A stretch of 5,904 bases of DNA. Source: an uncultured Gemmatimonadota bacterium (GTDB taxonomy: Bacteria > Gemmatimonadota > Gemmatimonadetes > Gemmatimonadales > GWC2-71-9). Below are positions 1-5,904 of the stretch, piece by piece (positions within the stretch are counted from its first letter, which is position 1; each line of letters begins with the position of its first letter). The translations under genes and the position numbers were made by a program. Where the stretch lies: positions 1-5,904 of the forward strand of contig CAJVYZ010000200.1 in assembly GCA_913009915.1 (NCBI GenBank), given 5' to 3'. A model generated the notes under the pieces. That model did no database searches. It was not told the origin of the DNA and saw only the letters and a list, made by a program, of their open reading frames with translations.

Positions 1-76
1 TTTGTGTTTTTTTGTTGTAAGGATCCGGCGACCACCGAGATCTACACTCTTCCCCTCCACGACGCGCTGCCGATCT
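1..76. other. Illumina P5 adapter artefact, left contig end
   Basis: Positions 19-76 match the P5/Read 1 adapter, ending in the typical CGATCT, with about half a dozen mismatches. Read on the minus strand, positions 1-18 are an A-rich tail, the kind of base calling seen after a read runs off the adapter. This is therefore library sequence, not genome. Native DNA starts at about 77. A long plus-strand open frame starting at base 2 is created by this adapter and should not be annotated. The mismatches suggest assembly from low-quality read ends. Confidence 0.93.
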
Positions 77-164
77 GGTCCGCCGCCTGGTGCAGCGTCT
101 CACCCACCGCCTCCTGGGCGGCGTGGGCCGTGTCCTGAACCACCGGGTCGTGCGCCTGCATCAT
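77..164 (-). CDS. atpB: Probable F-type ATP synthase subunit a (AtpB), N-terminal fragment
   Basis: An open frame starts at ATG 164-162, or at the adjacent ATG 161-159, and runs into the adapter after 29 codons. It begins MMQAHDPVVQDTAHAAQEAV and contains no stop. The ATG overlaps the TGA of atpI in an ATGA motif, the same coupling seen between atpZ and atpI, so the three genes are probably translated as one operon. Subunit a is the membrane proton-channel subunit of the Fo sector and normally follows atpI. A polar, His- and Gln-rich N-terminal stretch before the first membrane helix is compatible with subunit a of Gemmatimonadota-like bacteria. No diagnostic subunit a motif is covered, so the identity rests mainly on position. 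The contig end truncates the gene. Confidence 0.6.
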
Positions 165-505
165 CGGAAGAATCGTCGCATCTCAGAGAAAAGCAGTGGG
201 ATGACTACACCCAGGTAACCCAGGGCCGTCGGCAGCGGCGGAAACAACTCCGGCTGAACCGCGACGGCCACGAACACCAGCACCACGCCTGCCAGCCGGA
301 GCACCATCCCGACGAGCCAGCGCCGCACGAACACATCGAAATTCCCTTCCCAGACGGGGGCCATGAAGATCGCGGCCGCCAGCTGGGTGCCCGTGGCGAG
401 GAGACCGAAGGTGACGCCGGGGACCAGGGCCTGCTCGCCCCAGATGAGCCACAGGATTCCCGTGACCGCCACCGTAAGCCCAACACCCCAAGCGATCACC
501 TTCAA
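161..505 (-). CDS. atpI: ATP synthase subunit I (AtpI/UncI-like membrane protein)
   Basis: This is a small 114-residue hydrophobic protein with four likely membrane helices, at about residues 3-21, 26-48, 63-83 and 93-107. It ends in a basic tail (MRRFFR). That layout and length fit AtpI/UncI, an accessory protein of the F1Fo ATP synthase thought to help assemble the c-ring in the cytoplasmic membrane. The start is TTG at 505-503. It overlaps the TGA of atpZ by 4 bp (TTGA) and has an AAGGA ribosome site 9 bases upstream. The GTG two codons later is a less likely alternative. The gene lies between atpZ and a probable atpB, overlapping each by 4 bp, which supports an operon. AtpI sequences are poorly conserved, so the call combines topology and neighbourhood. 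Confidence 0.8.
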   Translation of the reverse strand: MKVIAWGVGLTVAVTGILWLIWGEQALVPGVTFGLLATGTQLAAAIFMAPVWEGNFDVFVRRWLVGMVLRLAGVVLVFVAVAVQPELFPPLPTALGYLGVVIPLLFSEMRRFFR

Positions 506-753
506 TCGGCGCCGTCCTTCTTCCGGCGTTGGCCGGTTCGTTCAGCCTCCAGCCGGCGGTACACCGACAAGAAGCTGAGTACCCCGCCGATCAGTGTCCC
601 GGCAACGGTGAACAACGGCACCACGCCGAGGCGGCGATCGAGCCACAACCCGACCAGCATGAATACGATGATCCCGCCGGCGAAGGTGAGGCCGTAGGAT
701 ACGTACTTGTACCCCTCCCCGTATTGCTTGCCGGGGCCTGATTTGGGCTCCAT
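502..753 (-). CDS. atpZ: AtpZ/AtpI family F0F1 ATP synthase accessory protein
   Basis: This 83-residue protein has two membrane helices, at about residues 17-37 and 43-64, joined by the signature GLWLDRRLG at 36-44. A charged C-terminal tail follows (RRLEAERTGQRRKKDGAD). The pattern is that of the AtpZ/ATPase_gene1 family, first gene of many atp operons, implicated in ATP synthase assembly or in supplying Mg2+ or Ca2+ to it. I chose ATG 753-751 (MEPKSGPGKQ). The frame stays open back to 837, but the extra residues (Arg/Pro/Gly-rich, then RIISQAGRFSPG) look like translated intergenic DNA and would run through the candidate promoter at 764-792. There is no convincing Shine-Dalgarno sequence before ATG 753. 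The gene is first in the minus-strand atp operon and is divergent from the AAA+ gene at 952. Confidence 0.85.
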   Translation of the reverse strand: MEPKSGPGKQYGEGYKYVSYGLTFAGGIIVFMLVGLWLDRRLGVVPLFTVAGTLIGGVLSFLSVYRRLEAERTGQRRKKDGAD

Positions 754-763
754 ACCGGGCGAA

Positions 764-792
764 AATCTACCGGCTTGTGAAATAATGCGCAA
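764..792 (-). promoter_or_regulatory. Candidate promoter of the atp operon
   Basis: On the minus strand, TTGCGC (792-787) and TAGATT (769-764) are separated by exactly 17 bases. TAGATT matches the sigma-70 -10 consensus at 4 of 6 positions and TTGCGC matches the -35 consensus at 3 of 6. A start of transcription 7-8 bases downstream would leave only 2-3 bases before the atpZ ATG at 753, which would fit the missing Shine-Dalgarno sequence. The match is weak and the call is inference. No convincing promoter for the divergent plus-strand gene was found in 793-951. Confidence 0.3.
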
Positions 793-951
793 GCGAGCCA
801 GGCCCCAGAGGAGGCGGGGTCGCGGCCCAGGACCCAAGACCGTAGTTTCCGGACGGACCCCCCCCCGGGGACCCGCTCGTCGGGTAACATCCGCTGTCCC
901 CGGTAGTGCTAAAGGCGCTTACATTCAACAGTTACCCTATTCGGGGAGTAG

Positions 952-1955
<1,004 letters not shown>

Positions 1956-1962
<7 letters not shown>

Positions 1963-1978
1963 GGCGGTAAGGCGGTAG
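1956..1978 (+). repeat. GGCGGTAA-type 8-bp repeat array, short copy
   Basis: Three consecutive units read GGCGTAG (1956-1962, one base short), GGCGGTAA (1963-1970) and GGCGGTAG (1971-1978). The unit is the same as in the larger array at 3594-3641 but in the opposite orientation on the contig. In both places the unit reads GGCGGTAA in the sense of the adjacent gene. The stop codon TAG of the AAA+ ATPase gene is the end of the first unit. Outside the two arrays I found only one isolated GGCGGTA match, inside atpZ, which looks like chance. Confidence 0.7.
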
Positions 1979-1992
1979 AAAGTGTGCTCGCG

Positions 1993-2038
1993 GTGTGCGT
2001 CCGGCGTCATGTGGGATCGGACCGGGCCGAACGCACGC
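1993..2038. terminator. Possible hairpin between convergent genes
   Basis: The arm at 1993-2000 (GTGTGCGT) can pair with 2031-2038 (ACGCACGC) through 8 pairs including one G-U, around a 30-base GC-rich loop that contains two CCGG segments able to pair internally. It lies between the convergent stops at 1962 and 2055, where a bidirectional terminator would be expected. There is no T-tract on the plus side. The minus-strand approach is mildly T-rich (TTTATTGT) but lies before the stem, not after it. An intrinsic terminator is therefore doubtful. Confidence 0.25.
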
Positions 2039-2054
2039 GCCGCCAGACAATAAA

Positions 2055-3065
2055 TCAGAAGGTCCCTTCCCTCACTTGTCCTTTCCGCAGACCCTGGCGC
2101 AAGTGGACCACGTTCCCCGGTTTTACCGAATGGTTCTCGGGTAGCGGCACATCACCCTTCTGCTTCCCCAGTTGTAACACACTCTTCAGCTGTGACAGCG
2201 CGCCTGAGCCTGGCACCGCCGTCCCGCCCTCGGCGTAGTAATCAAACCAGGGGATGCCCGCTTTTTCATAGGACTTCGAGGTGAGCGGCGTCGTGGGAGG
2301 TGCCTCGCCGGTGATGGCCTGCCAGGCGAGCGAGTTGGCAAGATGTACGAAGCAGCGGCTGCTGGATCGGAGGTCCCACACGTCCAGGTCGAAGTCGTCG
2401 GAGTAGATCTCCTGCCGCATTCGCCCTCCCGGCGCCAATCCCATATCCGGGGACCCGAGCGCGAGCGTCTTGGTGAACACCCGACTAAAAGCACTCAACT
2501 CACTAGCGCATACCTCCGGCGCTCGGAACAATCGTTCATAGATATCTCCTTTCATGGGATAGGCCACGATCTGCAGGCCACCGTATTCTGCTTCACCGGT
2601 AATCTGCTCTTCCGCGCTGTAGCCACTGCCGAGCGGCATGGCCACGAATTGCCGGATGACGCCCTTCTCGACGCAGTAGCCGTCGAGCCACGGCTGTTCG
2701 GAGGCCACGATGTAGTCCTGCGGATCGCGGTTCAAACCGTCCAGCCACGTTTCGCCGCTCACCGCGTTGATCTTTCCGGTGGCCACTTTGATGGCGAAAG
2801 GGTACTGGCCGGAGAAGTTGATCCACATGGCCTCGGACTGGTACATGGGTAACATCACCCCACCATGCTTGAGCCAGCCGTCCGCCACGTCGTCTGCGAA
2901 GTCATCGACGTGACGAAGCGGGAAGGGACCGAGACCGGCCGGGAGCGGGTAGTCCCGGTCATCGTCCGGAATGCGCAACGTGCGTTGGAACTCGATCGTC
3001 GTCTCCGCGTGTTGGTGAACGTCGGGAAACCGAAACACCAGTTGGTTGTGCTGCAGCTCGATCAT
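2055..3065 (-). CDS. Conserved-looking protein of unknown function, partner of XRE regulator
   Basis: I cannot assign this 336-residue protein to a named family. It has no signal peptide or hydrophobic membrane segment and looks cytoplasmic, acidic and aromatic-rich. Segments that look conserved rather than random include YPLPAGLGPFPLRHVDD (39-55), GGVMLPMYQSEAMWINF (68-84), PFAIKVATGKINAVSGE (89-105), QPWLDGYCVEKGVIRQFVAM (124-143), the glycine-rich MGLAPGGRMRQEIY (208-221), RCFVHLANSLAW (237-248) and GIPWFDYY (270-277). No HExxH zinc-protease motif, Walker motif or nuclease motif is visible, so it is not the usual M78/ImmA partner of this kind of XRE regulator. Start ATG 3065 follows a perfect AAGGAGGT by 8 bases. 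The gene lies 38 bp downstream of the XRE gene on the same strand, so the two probably form an operon. The coding frame is certain; the function is not. Confidence 0.88.
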   Translation of the reverse strand: MIELQHNQLVFRFPDVHQHAETTIEFQRTLRIPDDDRDYPLPAGLGPFPLRHVDDFADDVADGWLKHGGVMLPMYQSEAMWINFSGQYPFAIKVATGKINAVSGETWLDGLNRDPQDYIVASEQPWLDGYCVEKGVIRQFVAMPLGSGYSAEEQITGEAEYGGLQIVAYPMKGDIYERLFRAPEVCASELSAFSRVFTKTLALGSPDMGLAPGGRMRQEIYSDDFDLDVWDLRSSSRCFVHLANSLAWQAITGEAPPTTPLTSKSYEKAGIPWFDYYAEGGTAVPGSGALSQLKSVLQLGKQKGDVPLPENHSVKPGNVVHLRQGLRKGQVREGTF

Positions 3066-3073
3066 CTTTGCCT

Positions 3074-3081
3074 ACCTCCTT
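3074..3081 (-). promoter_or_regulatory. Strong Shine-Dalgarno site of the 336-aa protein gene
   Basis: On the minus strand the sequence AAGGAGGT, a full complement to the 16S anti-Shine-Dalgarno core, sits 8 bases before ATG 3065. It is the strongest ribosome site in the window. It contrasts with the upstream regulator gene, which has none. This predicts much more efficient translation of the second gene from the shared mRNA. Confidence 0.85.
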
Positions 3082-3103
3082 CTCGAACATGGCAGCGGCC
3101 GGA

Positions 3104-3460
3104 TTACCACTCGCCATCCCGCACCTCCCGCACTACTCTCAGCACGGCGTGGTCGGGCATGTCCTTGAGTTGTCGAATCACCCCGGCGAACAGTTCAGGC
3201 CGCTTGCGGATTACCTCTTGCAGGTCCGACGACACCTTGCCGGCCAGCGCCAACAACACGTCCGGATCCTCTCCCAGCTCCCGGGCCAACAGCACGATCT
3301 TGGCCTCCGACGGTGGTGGCACCTCACTCCGTTCCACCTTGCTCAAGAACGACGGCTCGACCCCAATGCGTTGAGCCAGCTGGCGAAGGGAAAACGTCGG
3401 ATCGTCGCGCCGGTGCCTCTCGCGCACTTCTCTCAGGTAGCCCCCGAATCCAGCTTTCAT
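3104..3460 (-). CDS. XRE-family helix-turn-helix transcriptional regulator
   Basis: This 118-residue DNA-binding protein begins MKAGFGGYLREVRERH. The HTH domain spans about residues 4-64: SLRQLAQRIGV (24-34) followed by the recognition helix EPSFLSKVERSE (35-46), then PPPSEAKIVLLARELGEDPD (48-67). The tail (LLALAGKVSSDLQEVIRKRP, then a short helix-rich end) is typical of small XRE regulators that control their own operon and are often paired with M78 metallopeptidases or toxin-antitoxin-like partners. I start at ATG 3460. The in-frame ATG at 3487 would add nine residues encoded by the promoter and operator themselves. There is no Shine-Dalgarno sequence before 3460, and promoter spacing places transcription start at the ATG, so a leaderless mRNA is likely. 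It probably binds the palindrome at 3462-3477 and represses itself and the downstream gene. Confidence 0.9.
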   Translation of the reverse strand: MKAGFGGYLREVRERHRRDDPTFSLRQLAQRIGVEPSFLSKVERSEVPPPSEAKIVLLARELGEDPDVLLALAGKVSSDLQEVIRKRPELFAGVIRQLKDMPDHAVLRVVREVRDGEW

Positions 3461-3461
3461 A

Positions 3462-3477
3462 TGTACTATATAGTACA
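3462..3477. promoter_or_regulatory. Perfect 16-bp palindromic operator
   Basis: TGTACTATATAGTACA equals its own reverse complement over all 16 bases. It overlaps the -10 region and ends one base before the start codon of the XRE gene. A dimeric XRE repressor bound here would block RNA polymerase, so autorepression is the simplest reading. That the XRE protein is the binder is inferred from position. Confidence 0.8.
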
Positions 3478-3496
3478 CAGTACACATTCATGTCAA
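3467..3496 (-). promoter_or_regulatory. Promoter of the XRE/336-aa operon
   Basis: On the minus strand a perfect -35 TTGACA lies at 3496-3491, followed by an 18-base spacer and TATATA at 3472-3467; the alternative CTATAT has a 17-base spacer. It is the best sigma-70-type promoter in the window, in an AT-rich pocket of a GC-rich contig. A start 6-8 bases past the -10 falls at 3461-3459, on the ATG at 3460. Confidence 0.75.
3473..3486. repeat. Tandem GTACACA half-sites
   Basis: Two exact copies of the 7-bp GTACACA lie back to back (3473-3479 and 3480-3486). The first copy overlaps the right arm of the 16-bp palindrome and extends it by two bases. The second may be an extra half-site for the same regulator, lying in the promoter spacer. 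Confidence 0.6.
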
Positions 3497-3593
3497 GAGC
3501 ACTCCGCCACTGTGGTCCTGCCGGGCGAGCGGGACGGAGGTACACCTTCGATAACCCTGCCTGGCAAGCCCAGCACGATCACCGAATTCCCCG

Positions 3594-3641
3594 TACCGCC
3601 TTACCGCCTTACCGCCTTACCGCCCCACCGCCCTCCCCAAA
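3594..3641 (-). repeat. GGCGGTAA-type 8-bp tandem array, long copy
   Basis: Six 8-bp units occupy 48 bases. On the plus strand these are four perfect TACCGCCT (3594-3625), then TACCGCCC and CACCGCCC. In the sense of the kinase gene the unit reads GGCGGTAA. The array encodes the last seven residues of the kinase (GGGAVRR) and supplies its TAA stop at 3611-3609, with about two more units downstream. Because 8 is not a multiple of 3 and the unit contains TAA, three units in this orientation stop translation in every frame, while the opposite strand stays open and reads Leu-Pro-Pro-Tyr-Arg-Leu-Thr-Ala. Confidence 0.92.
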
Positions 3642-5725
3642 CACTTCCTCCACCAACGCCTCGAACCGCGGATTCCCCCGCAACGGATCGTACGACGGCG
3701 ACACCTTGAGCATCACCGACGCATAGCGCCTGGCGGCCGCCTCTTCTTCCAGGGCGTCGATAGCCGCGTCGATCTCCCCCAACGCCACCAACCAGCCGAC
3801 GCGGTGATAGGCGTGCTCGGCGGTGGGCCGGGCGGAGGGCCGCAGCAGCACGCGATGCATGGCGTCCGCCCCGCCGGCGCGGAACGCTTCTTCGATGGAG
3901 CCCGGGCGGTATGCCGGTACGTCCAACAGGGCGTTCCATCGTTCCAACCGCTCCGCCTCCAGCTCATGGCGTCCCATCAGGCGATACATCTCGGCACTGC
4001 CGAGGTAGGCCTTGGGGAACCGTGGGTCGAGTTCGATGGCCTTGTTGAACTCCGCCTCCCCCTTTTCCCAGCGGCCGGCGAAGACAGCCATCCAGGCAAG
4101 TTCGTCGTGTATGATCAGCGACAATGGTTCCAGCTCGACAGCCCGCTCGAGTTCCGCGATGCCCTCGTCCAACCTGCCGAGGGTTGCCAGGGAGATCCCC
4201 AACCAGTGATGGGCCTTGGCGTATCCGGGGTTGGCCTCGATGGCACGGCGGAGTTCCGCTATTCCTCCATCGAAGTCCCGGGCCATCCAGCCCAGCGCCA
4301 CCCCCCGGGCCGCGTACGCCCCGGCAAGGTCGGGATCCAACTCCAGTGCGCGGTCCGCCGCCTGCAGCGTCTGCCGGAGGGACTCGTCCGCGGTCGCCCC
4401 GGTATACGCCGCCATCAATACCCAGGTCTCAGCGAGCCCGGCGTAGGCCTCGGCGAAGGTAGAATCCCGTGCTATGGCCTGCTCGAAGAAATCGACCGAT
4501 CGCGTGACCCCTTCTGAGGTGCGCTGGCTGCGTGAGAATCGCCCTCTGAGGTACAGCTGATAGGCCTCCAGATCCCTCGTCGGGGCCGTGACGCCCCGAA
4601 CATCCGCCACCAGGACCGCGCCCAGCGCCTCGGTAATGTTGCTGGCGATGTCGGTCTGGATGGCGAAGATATTCTGCAGTTTGCGGTCGTAGGTTTCGGC
4701 CCAGAGGTTCTCTTCGGTCTCGCTGTCGACCAACTGGGCCACTACCCGCACGTCGTCGCCCGCCTGCCGCACGCTTCCGCCGAGCACGGCGCTCACCCCT
4801 AGTTCCCTACCAACCTCGCGCATTGAAGCAGCGTTGCCGGTGTACTGAAGCGCCCGCACCACCTTGATGTCGGGGTTCTTGGACAGGTGAGCGATGATGT
4901 CCTCGGTGATGCCGGCGCTGAAGTACTCGCTCTCGGGATCGCCGCCGATGTTGTCGAACGGGAGGACGGCCACGGATCGTTCGCCGCGAGTGGCGGCAGC
5001 CGGTGCCGTGCCGCTGCCGCGCAGGAAGAAGCCGGCGGCCAGGGCCCCGGCCAGCGCCACCGAACCAACGGCTAGCCACAACGAGCGATTGGGTGAGGAC
5101 GTAGCGGGAAGCGCCTGGTGCGAGGCCGTCGCCGCCTCGGGCGCCAGCGCCGTGGCGAACATCCCCACCGGGTTGAACCGGTCGGCCGGTGCCTTGGCCA
5201 ATGCTCTAGTCAGCGCGGCCACCACCAGCGTCGGCACCGCTGGGCGGAGGTTGGTGATGGGCGGCGCCTGGACCATCACGTGCTGGTGGACCAGGCTCTC
5301 CACCGTGGTTCCGGTAAACGGCGGCTGGCCGCCCAGCATTTCGTAGAGCACGCAGCCGAGGGCGTAGAGATCGCTGCGGCCGTCGACGTCCCCGCCCGCC
5401 GCCTGCTCGGGACTCATGTAGACCGGTGTCCCCACGGCGATGCCGGTCTGTGTCAGCGCTTCCCCGCCGGCGGCGTCCACCGCCCGGGCGATGCCGAAGT
5501 CGGCCACCACAGCGTGGCCGCTCTCCAGCATGATGTTGTCGGGCTTGATATCGCGATGCACCACCCCGTGGGTGTGGGCGTAACTAAGGGCGTCGGCCAC
5601 CTCCCGGGCGATCTGCAGCGCGTCCTCCAGCGGCAACTGCTTCTCCCGGGCCAGCCGGGCCTGCAACGACTCGCCCTCCACGTACGGCATCACGTAATAA
5701 AGGAAACCGTCGGCCTCGCCCGAAT
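3609..5725 (-). CDS. Membrane Ser/Thr protein kinase with TolB-like and TPR domains, 5' truncated
   Basis: The native frame gives 704 residues, numbered here from SGEADGFLYY (first full codon 5723-5721). The kinase C-lobe carries HRDIKPDN (56-63, catalytic Asp58), DFG (75-77) and SPEQ in place of APE (104-107). A single membrane helix lies at about 214-234. Next comes a TolB-N/adenylate-cyclase-associated type domain (SVAVLPFDNIGGDPESEYFS from 250, through GGSVRQAGDDVRVVAQLVD to FAIQTDIASNI, about 250-365). TPR-like repeats span about 385-600, with typical A..AL.LDP endings. This is a Hanks-type sensor kinase with the catalytic part in the cytoplasm and the sensing part outside, a layout frequent in Gemmatimonadota and Acidobacteriota. 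The glycine-rich loop, ATP-binding Lys and alpha-C Glu are absent because the contig ends. The open frame upstream to 5822 is adapter, not protein. The C-terminus GGGAVRR and stop come from a repeat array. Confidence 0.95.
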
Positions 5726-5904
5726 AGATCGGAAGAGCGTCGTGTAGGGAAAGAGTGTAGATCTCGGTGGTCGCCGTATCATTAAAAAAAAAAAAAAAAG
5801 AACACTCCGCAGTACCACTCAATCCCTACCCTCAACACCCGCACCACAGCCCCACATCGTCTGTGTATCTCTGCATCTACCAGTTCCACACACATGTCAT
5901 CCTC
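5726..5904. other. Illumina P5 adapter read-through, poly-A and noise, right contig end
   Basis: From 5726 to 5783 the sequence is an exact 58-base reverse complement of the P5/Read 1 adapter (begins AGATCGGAAGAGCGTCGTGT, ends GTATCATT). Sixteen A residues follow (5784-5799), then about 105 bases of G-poor low-complexity sequence with no coding signal. This is base calling past the end of a short insert. Translated on the minus strand it produces the well-known artefact peptide NDTATTEIYTLSLHDALP fused to the kinase. Confidence 0.98.

Noticed and set aside
2..697. Long plus-strand open frame of 231 codons at the left end
   Set aside because: Its N-terminus is translated adapter and the rest is antisense to atpB, atpI and atpZ; the Pro/Arg/His-rich composition is typical of a shadow frame.
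754..837. N-terminal extension of atpZ to ATG 837
   Set aside because: The extra 28 residues do not resemble AtpZ and would cover the candidate promoter; the family begins close to the Tyr-rich segment after MEPKSG.
859..875. C-run followed by GGGG in the divergent intergenic region as a possible control element
   Set aside because: It is a simple homopolymer in GC-rich DNA with no spacing relation to either start; it could equally be a sequencing length error.
2343..2852. Plus-strand 169-codon open frame
   Set aside because: It is antisense to the 336-aa protein gene, which has a perfect ribosome site and patterned protein motifs; no independent start signal was seen.
3461..3487. N-terminal extension of the XRE gene to ATG 3487
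   Set aside because: It would translate the palindrome and the promoter spacer; the HTH family starts near MKAGFGGYLREVRE.
3501..3545. GC-rich inverted segments downstream of the kinase stop as a terminator
   Set aside because: Pairing is short and broken, and no T-tract follows on the minus strand.
3594..3641. CRISPR-like array
   Set aside because: Units are 8 bp, directly adjacent and without spacers; no cas genes are present.
3068..3709. Plus-strand 213-codon open frame containing YRLTALPPHRPP
   Set aside because: It runs through the XRE gene, its promoter and the antisense strand of the 8-bp array, which has no stops in any frame; it is a product of the repeat.
3804..4517. Plus-strand 237-codon open frame opposite the kinase gene
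   Set aside because: The opposite strand encodes clear TPR repeats; in GC-rich DNA long antisense frames are expected.

Overview
The window looks like a complete short-read metagenomic contig. Its native DNA runs from about position 77 to 5725. Both ends are Illumina P5 adapter read-through (about 1-76 and 5726-5904) and are not biology. The native DNA is GC-rich. Two features suggest a member of Gemmatimonadota or a close relative: a Ser/Thr kinase fused to a TolB-like domain and TPR repeats, of a type very common in that phylum, and an atpZ-atpI-atpB arrangement. This placement is an inference from gene style; no marker gene is present.

Layout. Positions 77-753 (minus strand) hold the start of the F-type ATP synthase operon: atpZ, atpI and the first 29 codons of probable atpB, joined by two 4-bp stop/start overlaps. 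Positions 754-951 are a divergent intergenic region. Positions 952-1962 (plus) encode a complete MoxR-family AAA+ ATPase. Its stop codon lies in a short 8-bp repeat array. Positions 2055-3460 (minus) hold a two-gene unit: a small XRE-type regulator, then a 336-residue soluble protein of a family I cannot name. The unit is driven by a promoter with a perfect -35 box. Its -10 region lies inside a perfect 16-bp palindrome immediately upstream of the regulator's ATG, which predicts a leaderless, autoregulated transcript. Positions 3609-5725 (minus) encode a receptor-like Ser/Thr kinase that has lost its N-lobe to the contig end. Its stop codon lies inside a second, longer array of the same 8-bp repeat.

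How the parts relate. The atp genes are housekeeping energy metabolism. MoxR is a chaperone-like ATPase without its usual DUF58/von Willebrand partners beside it. The kinase is a membrane signalling protein. The XRE/336-aa unit is the best candidate for an undescribed system. It is lower in GC than its neighbours in the lines I counted, and it sits between two inverted arrays of the GGCGGTAA repeat, each supplying the stop codon of the flanking gene. No tRNA, rRNA, CRISPR array, transposase or integrase is visible.
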